Shown in pieces: positions 7,982-16,212 of a stretch of DNA of 57,502 bases (its first letter is position 1; each line of letters starts with the position of its first letter). The DNA is taken from the NCBI GenBank assembly GCA_002069965.1, contig MWCI01000016.1:1-57502 (forward strand), written 5' to 3'. The position numbers and the translations under genes are program-made. The notes below the pieces were generated by a model. That model did not search any database and had not been told where the DNA came from. It saw nothing but the letters and a program-made list of their open reading frames with translations. Source of the DNA: Spirochaetes bacterium ADurb.Bin218. Lineage in GTDB: Bacteria; Spirochaetota; UBA4802; UBA5550.

Positions 7982-9441
7982 TGGAAGAAAAAGCTCTCAC
8001 AAAGCTTGAAGCCATACTTTCATCTCTCTGGAAGATGAGTAGATTTGTCTCTTACTTTTATCAGGGAACTGAATTTTTCCCAGATAAAAATCTGCCTACT
8101 ATTGCAATTACAATATACCATTCTCGTTTAACGCTTTTTTTTAATCCAGAATTTATACTCAAACTTCCTGATGAGCAGATCATAGGACTCCTTGTCCACG
8201 AGATGCTGCACGTTGTTCTAAATCATAATCACAGAGGAAATGAGGATGGGGACATTTACCTTCAGAATGTTGCGCAGGATATGGTAATAAACTCATACAT
8301 AATAGAAAATAAAAAAACCTTCTTTTCTAAAAAAAGCCTTTATCTCCATGACACTCCAGAAATAAACCTCCCTGCTGGGCTTCCAACAATTCCTGATGAT
8401 TTTTTTAGTGAAACCAAAACACTTGACCCTACATGGGAAGATGTTTATAAATGGCTAAGATCAAAGCCTGCTGAGGAATTAAAAAAAATAAGAAATCAAT
8501 ATGAGCAATTTGGCATTGGAATAAAAATTGATAGCAATTCCTTTATAGACCAGTTGAGCAATTCTCTCAATTCCCTTGATCTATCCTATAACACTGCTCC
8601 TAAGGAAAAATTTACAAAAATAAAAGATATGGATGGCCTATTTTTTGAAAGAGAGGATGGTGAAACAATGCCAACTGGCGTTCATATTATAAACAGAAAA
8701 ACAGATCTCAATGTCATGGATTCAAAGATTAATCACTTTATGACAATTGCCGAAAGAGATGACTTTTGCAGAGAAGAAAGAATTTTTCAAGAAGTCTCAT
8801 CTCTGATTTCACAGCCTCAAAAAACAGATCTGACATGGCAGGAAAGACTAAAAAGCATAGTTGATCTAACTGCTCAATCAAATGAATGGGAGTATACAAG
8901 CCGTAAATTTAATAAAAGATATTTTGCACAAGGAATCTACTCCCCTGGAAGAACCTTTAAAGACAAAGAGGCCATAACAGTAGTTGTTGATGTCTCCGGT
9001 TCAATGGTTACAAACCCTTCTGATATTGAATCAGCCTTTGGTATAATCGAAAACCTTCTTAAAAAATTCAAGGTCTATCTTCTCTGCATTGATGAGACAA
9101 TCTTTGTCCCTGAAAAGAAAGGCGATCGCTTTGTTAAAACAGAAACTCTGTCAAAACCTTATCAGTATAAAAAAGGTGACTGGAAGTACATAAAAACAGG
9201 AAGCAGTGGCACAACCTATTTCTCTTCACTATTTAACAACTATATGACAAACCACAACGAACTTTTAATTATCATAACGGACGGCTATATATACGACATC
9301 GACAGACTCAAAAAATATCAAAACACTCTGTGGCTCATAAGCGAAAACAGAAGTGATCCCTTTACCCCACCTTTTGGAAAGGCGATAAAAATAACCACCC
9401 CAAAAAAAGAACGAAGGTTAAAATACAAAGGTGAACTTTAA
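7981..9441 (+). CDS. Metallopeptidase-like/VWA-like protein (DUF2201 type)
   Basis: This 486-residue protein joins two parts typical of the DUF2201 family. The N-terminal part has a zinc-peptidase motif LLVHEMLHVVLNHNHRG (HEMLH near residue 72). The C-terminal part is a VWA-like fold with an intact MIDAS: DVSGSM near residue 338, a Thr in SSGTTYFSS near 412 and ITDGY near 431. A long charged linker (about 190-300) separates them. It overlaps the MoxR gene by one base, and the 28-residue-repeat gene begins right after its stop. By analogy with other MoxR-VWA pairs, the ATPase may act on this protein or through it; no substrate is evident. The protein has no signal or membrane segment, so it is cytoplasmic. 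Confidence 0.88.
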   Translation: MEEKALTKLEAILSSLWKMSRFVSYFYQGTEFFPDKNLPTIAITIYHSRLTLFFNPEFILKLPDEQIIGLLVHEMLHVVLNHNHRGNEDGDIYLQNVAQDMVINSYIIENKKTFFSKKSLYLHDTPEINLPAGLPTIPDDFFSETKTLDPTWEDVYKWLRSKPAEELKKIRNQYEQFGIGIKIDSNSFIDQLSNSLNSLDLSYNTAPKEKFTKIKDMDGLFFEREDGETMPTGVHIINRKTDLNVMDSKINHFMTIAERDDFCREERIFQEVSSLISQPQKTDLTWQERLKSIVDLTAQSNEWEYTSRKFNKRYFAQGIYSPGRTFKDKEAITVVVDVSGSMVTNPSDIESAFGIIENLLKKFKVYLLCIDETIFVPEKKGDRFVKTETLSKPYQYKKGDWKYIKTGSSGTTYFSSLFNNYMTNHNELLIIITDGYIYDIDRLKKYQNTLWLISENRSDPFTPPFGKAIKITTPKKERRLKYKGEL

Positions 9442-10134
9442 ATGGATGAAAAAAAACTTTCTGCTATGGAAATATACTCCCATGGGAAAAACGATCCACG
9501 TATAAGAAGAGATTATATGGATGAATTACTATCCTCAAATGATGCTGAGGCAATTCATCTTGCAGGAAGATACTGGCCTGAATTTGACTTTCACAGAGGG
9601 CTCAAACGTCTGATGGAACTGTGCGATCTTGAATTTGTCCATAAATCTGGAATTTTCTGGAAACATTTTGATTTTGACAGAGGCCTTGATTTCTTTATAA
9701 AAAATAAATCCCCTGAATATATTTACAGATCTGGTAGATTCTGGTCTGGCTATGACTATGAAAAAGGGCTTGATGCGCTGGGTGAACTTAAAAGTGGCAG
9801 ATACATATATTATGCAGGGAAAGAATGGAGGGTTTTTAATTTTTCAAAGGGCCTTGAATATTTGTTTAAGACAAATGATGCTGAGTTTATATTCTATGCT
9901 GGTGCTCACTGGAAGATTTTTGATTTCAAGAGAGGTCTGCAATATCTCTTTAAATCACGAAACTGCGAATTCATCTTTAAGGCAGGAGCTATGTGGAAAG
10001 AATTTGATTATGAGGCAGGATTAAAAATTCTGGAATCTGAAATCTCTGCAGGAAAAGAATGGAGAGCTAAACTTTTTGAAAACAAAAAATGGAAAGAAAA
10101 TCTAAAAATCATCTGGGATAAGATGTGGGAGTAG
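9442..10134 (+). CDS. Protein of six 28-residue tandem repeats, third gene of the MoxR-VWA unit
   Basis: The 230 residues consist of a 32-residue N-terminal segment, six tandem units of exactly 28 residues (33-200) and a Trp/Lys-rich tail. In every unit an AG or SG pair, a Trp four residues later, an aromatic/Asp stretch (FDF, YDY, FNF) and an RGL/KGL/AGL triplet recur; Trp stands at 45, 73, 101, 129, 157 and 185. A seventh, shifted AGKEW occurs at 203-207. Predicted short helices with a Trp-aromatic core suggest a solenoid-like binding scaffold. I do not recognise the repeat as a named family. The ATG directly abuts the VWA gene, with AAAGGTG as binding site, so it belongs to that operon. 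Confidence 0.85.
   Translation: MDEKKLSAMEIYSHGKNDPRIRRDYMDELLSSNDAEAIHLAGRYWPEFDFHRGLKRLMELCDLEFVHKSGIFWKHFDFDRGLDFFIKNKSPEYIYRSGRFWSGYDYEKGLDALGELKSGRYIYYAGKEWRVFNFSKGLEYLFKTNDAEFIFYAGAHWKIFDFKRGLQYLFKSRNCEFIFKAGAMWKEFDYEAGLKILESEISAGKEWRAKLFENKKWKENLKIIWDKMWE
9538..10041 (+). repeat. Six in-frame 84-base coding repeats
   Basis: Six units of 84 bases encode the 28-residue repeats. Protein spacing is invariant, while the DNA copies have diverged, which indicates old duplications held by selection on the protein rather than a recent expansion. Confidence 0.85.
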
Positions 10135-10174
10135 TTGCTAAATATCCTAAAATTTCCTTCTCTACATATTTGAC

Positions 10175-10203
10175 TTGACCTTTCTTTTTACATAATATAA
10201 AAT
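10175..10203 (+). promoter_or_regulatory. Promoter P1 of the flavoprotein gene
   Basis: TTGACC (10175-10180), 17-base spacer, TAAAAT (10198-10203). Both boxes match five of six consensus positions. Confidence 0.6.
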
Positions 10204-10219
10204 CACTTAATAAATAAGC

Positions 10220-10248
10220 TTAACTGTCTAATTCTTTGCAGGTATAAT
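10220..10248 (+). promoter_or_regulatory. Promoter P2 of the flavoprotein gene
   Basis: TTAACT (10220-10225), 17-base spacer, perfect TATAAT (10243-10248). The short leader that follows contains an imperfect hairpin (about 10250-10277) before the GGAGG binding site and the ATG at 10310. Confidence 0.65.
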
Positions 10249-10309
10249 CTATGGCTTTTGTTGCACAAGGCTATAGCAACTTGCCAATTCTAAGGCACCG
10301 GAGGTCTCA

Positions 10310-12589
10310 ATGAAATATCAACTCAAGCAATATGAGCTCACCTTAAAAAAATGGGAACAATACTTTGGCGATTGGTTTCTTGATAAGGGAACACTTCAAG
10401 GCGCCATGATGGAGAAAGATCTTTATCCCTACAGTGCACTATTTGAGCCAATAAAAATAAACTCTGTCACTTCAAAAAACAGAATCATCATGGCTCCCAT
10501 GGGAAACATATCCATGGCTGATGAAACAGGTAGACCTTCTGCTAAAATGATCAGCTATTTTGTAGAACGTGCAAAAGGTGGAGTTGGACTTATTACCTCC
10601 GGGCTTATACCGATAAGTCATGGCATAGACCCCTCTGTTACAGAAGCTGGTGAGCTTTCCATTTTTCCACGAATTGATCGTTCAAGAACTAATCTGGCTG
10701 GCTGGAGAGACCTATCTGAGGCTATCCATTCCTTTGGTTCCCTTTTTTTTGTTCAGCTTACACCCGGTCTTGGACGAGTTGGTTCCCCTGAGTGTCTGGT
10801 AAAAAAACACAAGCTCCCAGTATCTGCTTCATGGAATAATAACTTCTATATTAAGCAAATTCCATGCAGGCCTCTGTCTTTTCTTGAACTGAATAGAATT
10901 GTAAAAAACTGCGGTCAGGCTGCTGCTGATGTTAAGGCCATGCTTGCTGATGGAGTTTATCTCCATGGTCACGAGGGTTATCTCCTTGAGCAGATGACCA
11001 ATCCTGCATTTAATAGAAGGACCTTTGGCCCATACAAAGACTGGCAGAGCTTTGGGATTAAACTTGTAAAGGAAATCAGAAAGCGATGTGGAAATTCATT
11101 TCCTGTGATGTATAGGATAGATCTTTCGCTTATGCTCAATGCTACTTATGAAGATAGAATGAAAAATATCAGTGCCCTAAAAAAATTTCGCAATGAGAGA
11201 AGCGTTGCAATGGCTCTTGAATATATGGAAAATTTAGTTTATGCAGGAGTTGACATCTTTGACGTAGATTTAGGCTGTTATGACAACTGGTGGCTTCCTC
11301 ATCCCCCTGATGCCATGCCTCCTGGATGCTTTCTCTCTGTATCAGAGCTTGTGAGAAATCACTTCAGAGAAAAGGGTATAAAAACAAATACCGGCCAGGA
11401 TGTAATTGTTGCTGCTGTTGGAAAACTCGGATACCCCGATATTGCTGAAAAGGCTCTTCAAAAAGGGCTTTGCGATATGATTATGCTTGGCAGGCCTCTA
11501 CTTGCTGATCCCCACTGGCCAAACAAGGCCTATGCAGGTAAAGTTAAAGAGATAATCCCCTGTATAGGTGATCACGAAGGATGCTTCAAAGAATTTATTG
11601 ATGGAGGTCATCCTCAATGTGGAGTGAATCCTCGCACTGGCTTTGAGGATATATTCCCCAATATTTCAAAAGCTATCATAAAGAAAAGGATCGCAGTAAT
11701 TGGTGCTGGCCCTGCTGGTGTTATATGTGCATGCACTGCTGCAGAGCGTGGTCATGATGTAATTATCTTTGACAGTGGAAAAACAGCAGGAGGACTTTTA
11801 ATCCCTGGTTCAAAGCCAAAGATTAAATTTGATGTATATAATTATGTTAATTATCTCAACAACAGGCTCTCATCTGTATCAAAAGAATTTTCTCTCAAGG
11901 TTGAATTTGGCAAAACTATCACTGCAACATCTCTTAAGAGCGGACAATTTGATGCCATTGTTATTGCAACAGGAGCAAAGCCTATTACCCCGGATATCAG
12001 GGGAATAGATATGCCCCATGTTTATAAAGCCACAGATATTCTACTTAATCCTTCTAAGGCTTCAGGTAAATCCAATGCCCTTATCATAGGAGGAGGTACA
12101 GTTGGTTGCGAAACAGCTCATTTCCTTAAATATGAACTGGGTATTGGCGAAGTTACAGTAGTTGAAATTTCCCCATACATAATGAAAGAGGCATTCACTG
12201 CAAACAGAGGATATATGATTCATTACCTTGAAAAAGCAGGAGTAAAACTCTTAAACTGCTCAACTGTTACAGAGATAACCCCCTCTCATGTGGCACTTGA
12301 TATAAATACTCACAAGAGCGTTCCTGATCCATACAATACATGGTCGCCAATACTTCCAGAAAACATTCCAAATCCCTTTGCGCCAAAGATAAAGAACAGA
12401 TTTAAATCCATAGATATTCCTGCTGATTTAGTAATAATTGCTGCAGGTTATAAATCAGATCGCACTCTGTATGAAGAGTGTTTAAGGCGTCATATTGCAC
12501 CTGAGGTTTATCTTGCTGGAGATGTAAATAGACCAGGAAGAGTATTTGATGCAACTAAAAGTGGTTTTGCCATTGGAATGGCTATATAA
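10310..12589 (+). CDS. Old-yellow-enzyme type NADH:flavin oxidoreductase (2,4-dienoyl-CoA/enoate reductase-like)
   Basis: A 759-residue enzyme of the 2,4-dienoyl-CoA reductase/enoate reductase type: FMN-binding TIM barrel (about residues 45-400; KNRIIMAPMGN, GRPLLADPHWPNK), a cysteine region near 418-437, then an FAD/NAD(P) module with VIGAGPAGVICA near 463 and a second nucleotide fold LIIGGGTVGCE near 595. Such enzymes reduce activated C=C bonds using NAD(P)H. The [4Fe-4S] motif is altered: C418 and C425 and C437 are present, but the position of the second Cys of the usual CIGC is Asp421 (CIGDHEGC). An extra ~45-residue N-terminal segment precedes the barrel. Two promoters lie upstream and a shared terminator follows. 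The substrate is unknown. Confidence 0.88.
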   Translation: MKYQLKQYELTLKKWEQYFGDWFLDKGTLQGAMMEKDLYPYSALFEPIKINSVTSKNRIIMAPMGNISMADETGRPSAKMISYFVERAKGGVGLITSGLIPISHGIDPSVTEAGELSIFPRIDRSRTNLAGWRDLSEAIHSFGSLFFVQLTPGLGRVGSPECLVKKHKLPVSASWNNNFYIKQIPCRPLSFLELNRIVKNCGQAAADVKAMLADGVYLHGHEGYLLEQMTNPAFNRRTFGPYKDWQSFGIKLVKEIRKRCGNSFPVMYRIDLSLMLNATYEDRMKNISALKKFRNERSVAMALEYMENLVYAGVDIFDVDLGCYDNWWLPHPPDAMPPGCFLSVSELVRNHFREKGIKTNTGQDVIVAAVGKLGYPDIAEKALQKGLCDMIMLGRPLLADPHWPNKAYAGKVKEIIPCIGDHEGCFKEFIDGGHPQCGVNPRTGFEDIFPNISKAIIKKRIAVIGAGPAGVICACTAAERGHDVIIFDSGKTAGGLLIPGSKPKIKFDVYNYVNYLNNRLSSVSKEFSLKVEFGKTITATSLKSGQFDAIVIATGAKPITPDIRGIDMPHVYKATDILLNPSKASGKSNALIIGGGTVGCETAHFLKYELGIGEVTVVEISPYIMKEAFTANRGYMIHYLEKAGVKLLNCSTVTEITPSHVALDINTHKSVPDPYNTWSPILPENIPNPFAPKIKNRFKSIDIPADLVIIAAGYKSDRTLYEECLRRHIAPEVYLAGDVNRPGRVFDATKSGFAIGMAI

Positions 12590-12592
12590 TCT

Positions 12593-12624
12593 AAAAGAGG
12601 TGGTTTCCTGCAAGAAACCACCTC
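12593..12624. terminator. Bidirectional terminator between convergent units
   Basis: A perfect 11-bp stem (12597-12607 with 12614-12624) with a 6-base loop lies between the flavoprotein gene and the receiver-kinase gene. Four T follow on the minus strand; on the plus strand there is no T run, so it is better suited to the minus-strand hydrogenase transcript. Confidence 0.75.
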
Positions 12625-12631
12625 ATCACTG

Positions 12632-13693
12632 CTACAAGCGTTTTGGAATTGCAAAGAAGAAATTGACATATTCTCCAACAACAGAATCAACCCATATTTT
12701 ACCATTATGTTTTTCCACTATCTTCTTGCATATATAAAGTCCAAGGCCTGAGCCTTTTATGCCCTCTGTGCCTTTTTGCTTTAATCTTCCAAATTTACTA
12801 AAGAGCTTTGTTTCAATATCCTCTTTTGAAATTCCTACCCCTTCGTTGTAAATTGAAAACACAACATCATTTCCTTGGTTATATAATCTAACTTTTATCT
12901 CTGTGCCTTCTTTACCGTATTTGATAGCATTATTCACCAGATTGGTAACAACAATTTGAAGTAGATTTGGATCCCCATTGACTACTGTCTCCCCTTCAAA
13001 TGTCTTATTTATTGGCATCTTTTTAAGATTTGAGGCATACTCTGGAATTTCTGTCACAGAGTTTACAATATCCTTTAAGTCGATCTCCTGTTTAAAGGAT
13101 TCCAGATCATCCAACTCCATCTTTGACAGATCTATATAGCTTCTTATTATATCCTCAAGATACTGACAGTTTCGAATTATTGTCTCAAGTATTTCCTTTT
13201 GCTTTGGTTCAAGGTTACCAAAATATCCCTTTGCAAGTGTCTGAGCTGTGGTGTGTACCACTGCCACAGGGCTTTTTAACTCATGAGAAACTATTGCCAT
13301 GAGGTCAAGCATTGTCGTGTCACTATCCTCTCTTGACTTCATTGCATTGTGAACAACATCTCGAAATTCATCAGGGGTAAAAGGCTTTGGTATATAGTCA
13401 AAGGCTCCCATTTTGAGAGCTTCCCTTGCTGTCTCTGCCGTGGCATAACCGGTAAAAATTACCACAGTTAAATCAAGCTTTTTCTCTTTTATTGTTCGCA
13501 AAACATCCATCCCGCTCATTCCTGGCATCATTAAATCTGTAATTACAAGATCGTATTTTTTATTTGCAATCTTTGATAGTCCCTCTTCTCCAGAATAAGC
13601 TGTGTCAATTTCATAATCCTCATTTTTTAAAATCCTGAGGCAACTCTTAAGGACAATGTCTTCGTCATCGATGATTAAAATATTTTTACTCAT
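12632..13693 (-). CDS. Receiver domain-histidine kinase fusion
   Basis: A soluble 353-residue protein with an N-terminal receiver (DLVITDLMMPGMSG, phosphorylatable Asp; conserved KPF near residue 104), a HisKA dimerisation helix with VSHELKSPVAVV and an HATPase with NNAIKYG and GSGLGLYICKK. There is no membrane segment, so the input is probably phosphorylation of its own receiver. I place the start at the ATG at 13693, preceded by GAAGGA, rather than at an upstream TTG. It is the last gene of the hydrogenase unit, 103 bases after a lone receiver gene; a long inverted repeat lies between them. The kinase core resembles that of the GAF kinase at 31062 (both have SHELKSP and a GYFG motif). Confidence 0.9.
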   Translation of the reverse strand: MSKNILIIDDEDIVLKSCLRILKNEDYEIDTAYSGEEGLSKIANKKYDLVITDLMMPGMSGMDVLRTIKEKKLDLTVVIFTGYATAETAREALKMGAFDYIPKPFTPDEFRDVVHNAMKSREDSDTTMLDLMAIVSHELKSPVAVVHTTAQTLAKGYFGNLEPKQKEILETIIRNCQYLEDIIRSYIDLSKMELDDLESFKQEIDLKDIVNSVTEIPEYASNLKKMPINKTFEGETVVNGDPNLLQIVVTNLVNNAIKYGKEGTEIKVRLYNQGNDVVFSIYNEGVGISKEDIETKLFSKFGRLKQKGTEGIKGSGLGLYICKKIVEKHNGKIWVDSVVGEYVNFFFAIPKRL

Positions 13694-13738
13694 TTTTTTA
13701 TCCTTCAAACCGGTTATTAATTCTCACATCTAAAAGAT

Positions 13739-13780
13739 TTAGTTGAAAAGATCAATCAAAAGACCGATCTTTTCAACTAA
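13739..13780. repeat. Perfect 15-bp inverted repeat in the operon
   Basis: TTAGTTGAAAAGATC (13739-13753) is exactly complementary to 13766-13780 around a 12-base loop. On the minus strand only a weak TCTTTT follows, so it may be a partial terminator or an mRNA-stability/processing hairpin that lowers expression of the last gene relative to the hydrogenase genes. Confidence 0.7.
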
Positions 13781-13796
13781 AATAAAATTTTTTGGC

Positions 13797-14198
13797 TTAT
13801 ATGCACCTGTTGATCTTCTCTATAAGCTCATCAATATCAATGGGCTTTGTAAGAAAATCGTTAACTCCTGGTAAAAAACTCTGTTCAGAATTTAGGGAAA
13901 ATCTTGAATTTGTCACCTGGTTTATAGCTGTAAGCATTATAATAGGGACATCTTTAACTTCTTTAAATTTTGAATTTTCCCTTTTATTTCTTATCTGATA
14001 CACTGCCTCAAAACCAGCAGTGTCGTTTTCCATCATTACGTCCAGTATAAGCAGATCTGGTTTTTCACTCAAAAGCTTTTTTAATCCCTCTGCTGCACTA
14101 TAGGCCTCAACAACCTCAAAATTATTCATCTTCAAAGCCTGAGATAAAGTTGCAACAAGATCCTTATCATCATCAACAAGAAGTATTTTCTTTGCCAT
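13797..14198 (-). CDS. Single-domain response regulator
   Basis: A 133-residue stand-alone receiver: ILLVDDDKDLV acidic pocket, Asp in LLILDVMM, Thr in IIMLTAIN and the Lys of FLTKPID. About 20 additional residues between strand 3 and the Thr switch (RNKRENSKFKEVKD, then SRFSLNSEQSFLPG) make it longer than usual; similar insertions occur in receivers fused to or next to hydrogenase operons. It lacks an output domain and probably passes phosphate to or from the receiver-kinase encoded next. It lies 11 bases after the hydrogenase small-subunit gene with a strong GGGGGG-type binding site. Confidence 0.88.
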   Translation of the reverse strand: MAKKILLVDDDKDLVATLSQALKMNNFEVVEAYSAAEGLKKLLSEKPDLLILDVMMENDTAGFEAVYQIRNKRENSKFKEVKDVPIIMLTAINQVTNSRFSLNSEQSFLPGVNDFLTKPIDIDELIEKINRCI

Positions 14199-14209
14199 AC
14201 TCCCCCCTT

Positions 14210-14740
14210 TTAATCCTTGAGTAATTCATAAATAGAATTTCGGTTTTCCCAGGCCTGATTTCTTTCATATACATCTATAGGGAATTCCATCTGCTTGAGC
14301 TCTGTTGCTGCTACTTTCTTATCCACAAGTCCAAGGGCAAGGGCAACAGCATATATTATAGCCTCAGGCCGTGGAGGGCACCCTGGAATAAAATAATTTA
14401 CAGGGACAACTCCAGATGCACCTCCTGTGACGTTATATGAGTCAAACCAGCATCCACCTCCTGTTGCGCATGAACCTACTCCAAAAACAAGCTTTGGCTC
14501 TGGTAAAGCATCATAGGCTTTTTTAACCAACGGGAGTGTTGGCCTTGTTACTGCCCCTGAAAGCAACATAACATCTGCATGCCTGGGAGAGGCTACAAGC
14601 TTCATCCCAAACCTCTCAACATCATAATACGGGGTAAGGACGTTGAGAATCTCTATATCACAGCCATTGCAGGCTCCTGTGTTGCAGTGGTAAATCCACA
14701 ATGACTTTCCAAACAGTTTCTTTGAAAGATTTGCCAGCAT
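14210..14740 (-). CDS. Group 4 [NiFe] hydrogenase small subunit (HycG/EchC/NuoB-like)
   Basis: The 176-residue protein carries the single proximal [4Fe-4S] cluster of group 4 hydrogenases. The four ligands are visible: C24 and C27 (ACNGCDIE), C91 (GVGSCATGGG) and C121 (PGCPPRPEA). It lacks the twin-arginine signal and extra clusters of the small subunits of other hydrogenase groups. It passes electrons between the polyferredoxin and the Ni-Fe site of the large subunit on the cytoplasmic face of the membrane. It starts 2 bases after the ferredoxin stop, with GGAGAA as binding site. Confidence 0.92.
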   Translation of the reverse strand: MLANLSKKLFGKSLWIYHCNTGACNGCDIEILNVLTPYYDVERFGMKLVASPRHADVMLLSGAVTRPTLPLVKKAYDALPEPKLVFGVGSCATGGGCWFDSYNVTGGASGVVPVNYFIPGCPPRPEAIIYAVALALGLVDKKVAATELKQMEFPIDVYERNQAWENRNSIYELLKD

Positions 14741-14742
14741 GC

Positions 14743-15288
14743 CTATTCTCCTATCTTTGATGGTCTTTTATAATTTTTTGTTTTCGCAAGCATCTCAGGG
14801 TCAAACCTATCAGTTGTTTTTCTGATAAAGGCTCGTGCCTCGATATTATCATATCTATAACCCTGCAGATCCATCCTATCTATCATGTTTTTGTTTTCCA
14901 TGTCATAGCATCTTCCACATCTCTGACATGTGAGCATAAAAAGCTCCATTGTCTCATTAAGATCAGCTCTATCATCTGTTGCCAGTTCATATCTATCTGT
15001 CATTGTTATGGCCTTCTCAGGGCATACATCTGCGCACCTCCCACAATAAGTGCATCTTGAGCCATCATAAACCATAAGGCGTATTTCCTGGCATATATCT
15101 CTCACAAGTATTGTCCTTGCAGGGCAATGATTTGCACATCCTCCACAACCAATGCACTTTTCATGATCCCAGTAAGGTGCACCTCTAAAGTCTTTTGGTG
15201 CAGGTCTTGGCTCAAAGGGATACTTCAAAGTAACAACACCTGGTTTTGAAACCATAATCACCTGTTTTATTTTACTTAAAAGCCACAT
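14743..15288 (-). CDS. Hydrogenase polyferredoxin subunit (HycF/EchF/NuoI-like)
   Basis: A ferredoxin-like subunit with two complete [4Fe-4S] motifs, CIGCGGCANHCP and CTYCGRCADVCP, as in NuoI and HycF. A third partial set, CQRCGRC, lies near residue 125 and has no fourth Cys nearby. It connects the small subunit with the electron-input module. The ATG at 15300 lies directly at the preceding stop and its own sequence contains GGAGG; that GGAGG is correctly spaced for the next in-frame ATG at 15288, which I take as the start (181 residues). Confidence 0.9.
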   Translation of the reverse strand: MWLLSKIKQVIMVSKPGVVTLKYPFEPRPAPKDFRGAPYWDHEKCIGCGGCANHCPARTILVRDICQEIRLMVYDGSRCTYCGRCADVCPEKAITMTDRYELATDDRADLNETMELFMLTCQRCGRCYDMENKNMIDRMDLQGYRYDNIEARAFIRKTTDRFDPEMLAKTKNYKRPSKIGE

Positions 15289-15300
15289 ATAAACCTCCAT

Positions 15301-16200
15301 TTATATCCCATATACTGAGAGACCTACTGCACCCAGAGAAAGGATTATGAGCACAGAATAATACTTAACAGCCTGATCTATTCTAAGCCTCGGGTTGGTT
15401 GCACCAACAAGAGCTATAACCACATAGACAAGAGCAATTAGCACAAGCTGCACCGCAATGTTGACGATATATATCCCTGTATTAAAGAATGGGACAAATA
15501 CCATAACAAAGAGGGCTGCATAAAACATCTGCTTTAGCATCATAGCATATTTAAAGAGAGCATAATTTGGACCACTATACTCAATAAAAGGTCCCTCCAA
15601 TATCTCCTGCTCTGCCTCCGCTATATCAAAGGGCTGCTTGCCAACAAAGGCTTGCAAAGCCATGAGATAGAGAACAAGCATTAACACCACAGCCCAGGAA
15701 TATCCTGTATTCATTACGCTAAATATTGTTGAGTCAATAGCAAGGCTCTTTACCTTAACTGCGCCAACAAAGAAGGTCATTGCCAGAACAGGCTCAACCA
15801 TAATCATTGTGACCATTTCCCTGCTTGCACCCATCATGGCGTATGTATTTCTGCTGGAAAGAGCTCCAAGCAAAATAGAGACTCCTCCCATTGTAAGCAG
15901 ATATATAACAGTTATTACATCAGCATAATTGGTCAAAAAATTTGATTTATACCCAAAGGGAATAAAGCAAATTACAGAAACGATAGCTGCAAAGGAAAAC
16001 AGTGGAGCAATTTTAAAAGCCCAATTGTCCACAACAAGATTCTCTTTGCCAAGGAGCTTAATCAAATCATAATATGGCTGAACAATTGGTGGCCCCTGCC
16101 TTGACTGAACCTTTGCTGTTAGCTTTCGCACTATACCTTCAAAAAGTGGTGCAAAAGCAAGGAAAACAATTATATTGACAAGTATATAGATCATATCCAT
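15301..16200 (-). CDS. Hydrogenase membrane subunit (HycD/EchB/NuoH-like)
   Basis: A 299-residue membrane protein with about eight hydrophobic helices, corresponding to NuoH of complex I. Conserved loops are KVQSRQGPPIVQPYYDLIKLLGKEN (first loop) and QPFDIAEAEQEILEGP in the middle, plus SRNTYAMMGASREM. This subunit anchors the hydrogenase and forms the start of the proton (or Na) channel at the interface with the antiporter-like subunit. It lies between the large-subunit and ferredoxin genes with gaps of 12 and 0 bases. Confidence 0.92.
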   Translation of the reverse strand: MDMIYILVNIIVFLAFAPLFEGIVRKLTAKVQSRQGPPIVQPYYDLIKLLGKENLVVDNWAFKIAPLFSFAAIVSVICFIPFGYKSNFLTNYADVITVIYLLTMGGVSILLGALSSRNTYAMMGASREMVTMIMVEPVLAMTFFVGAVKVKSLAIDSTIFSVMNTGYSWAVVLMLVLYLMALQAFVGKQPFDIAEAEQEILEGPFIEYSGPNYALFKYAMMLKQMFYAALFVMVFVPFFNTGIYIVNIAVQLVLIALVYVVIALVGATNPRLRIDQAVKYYSVLIILSLGAVGLSVYGI

Positions 16201-16212
16201 AGTTTACCTTCC

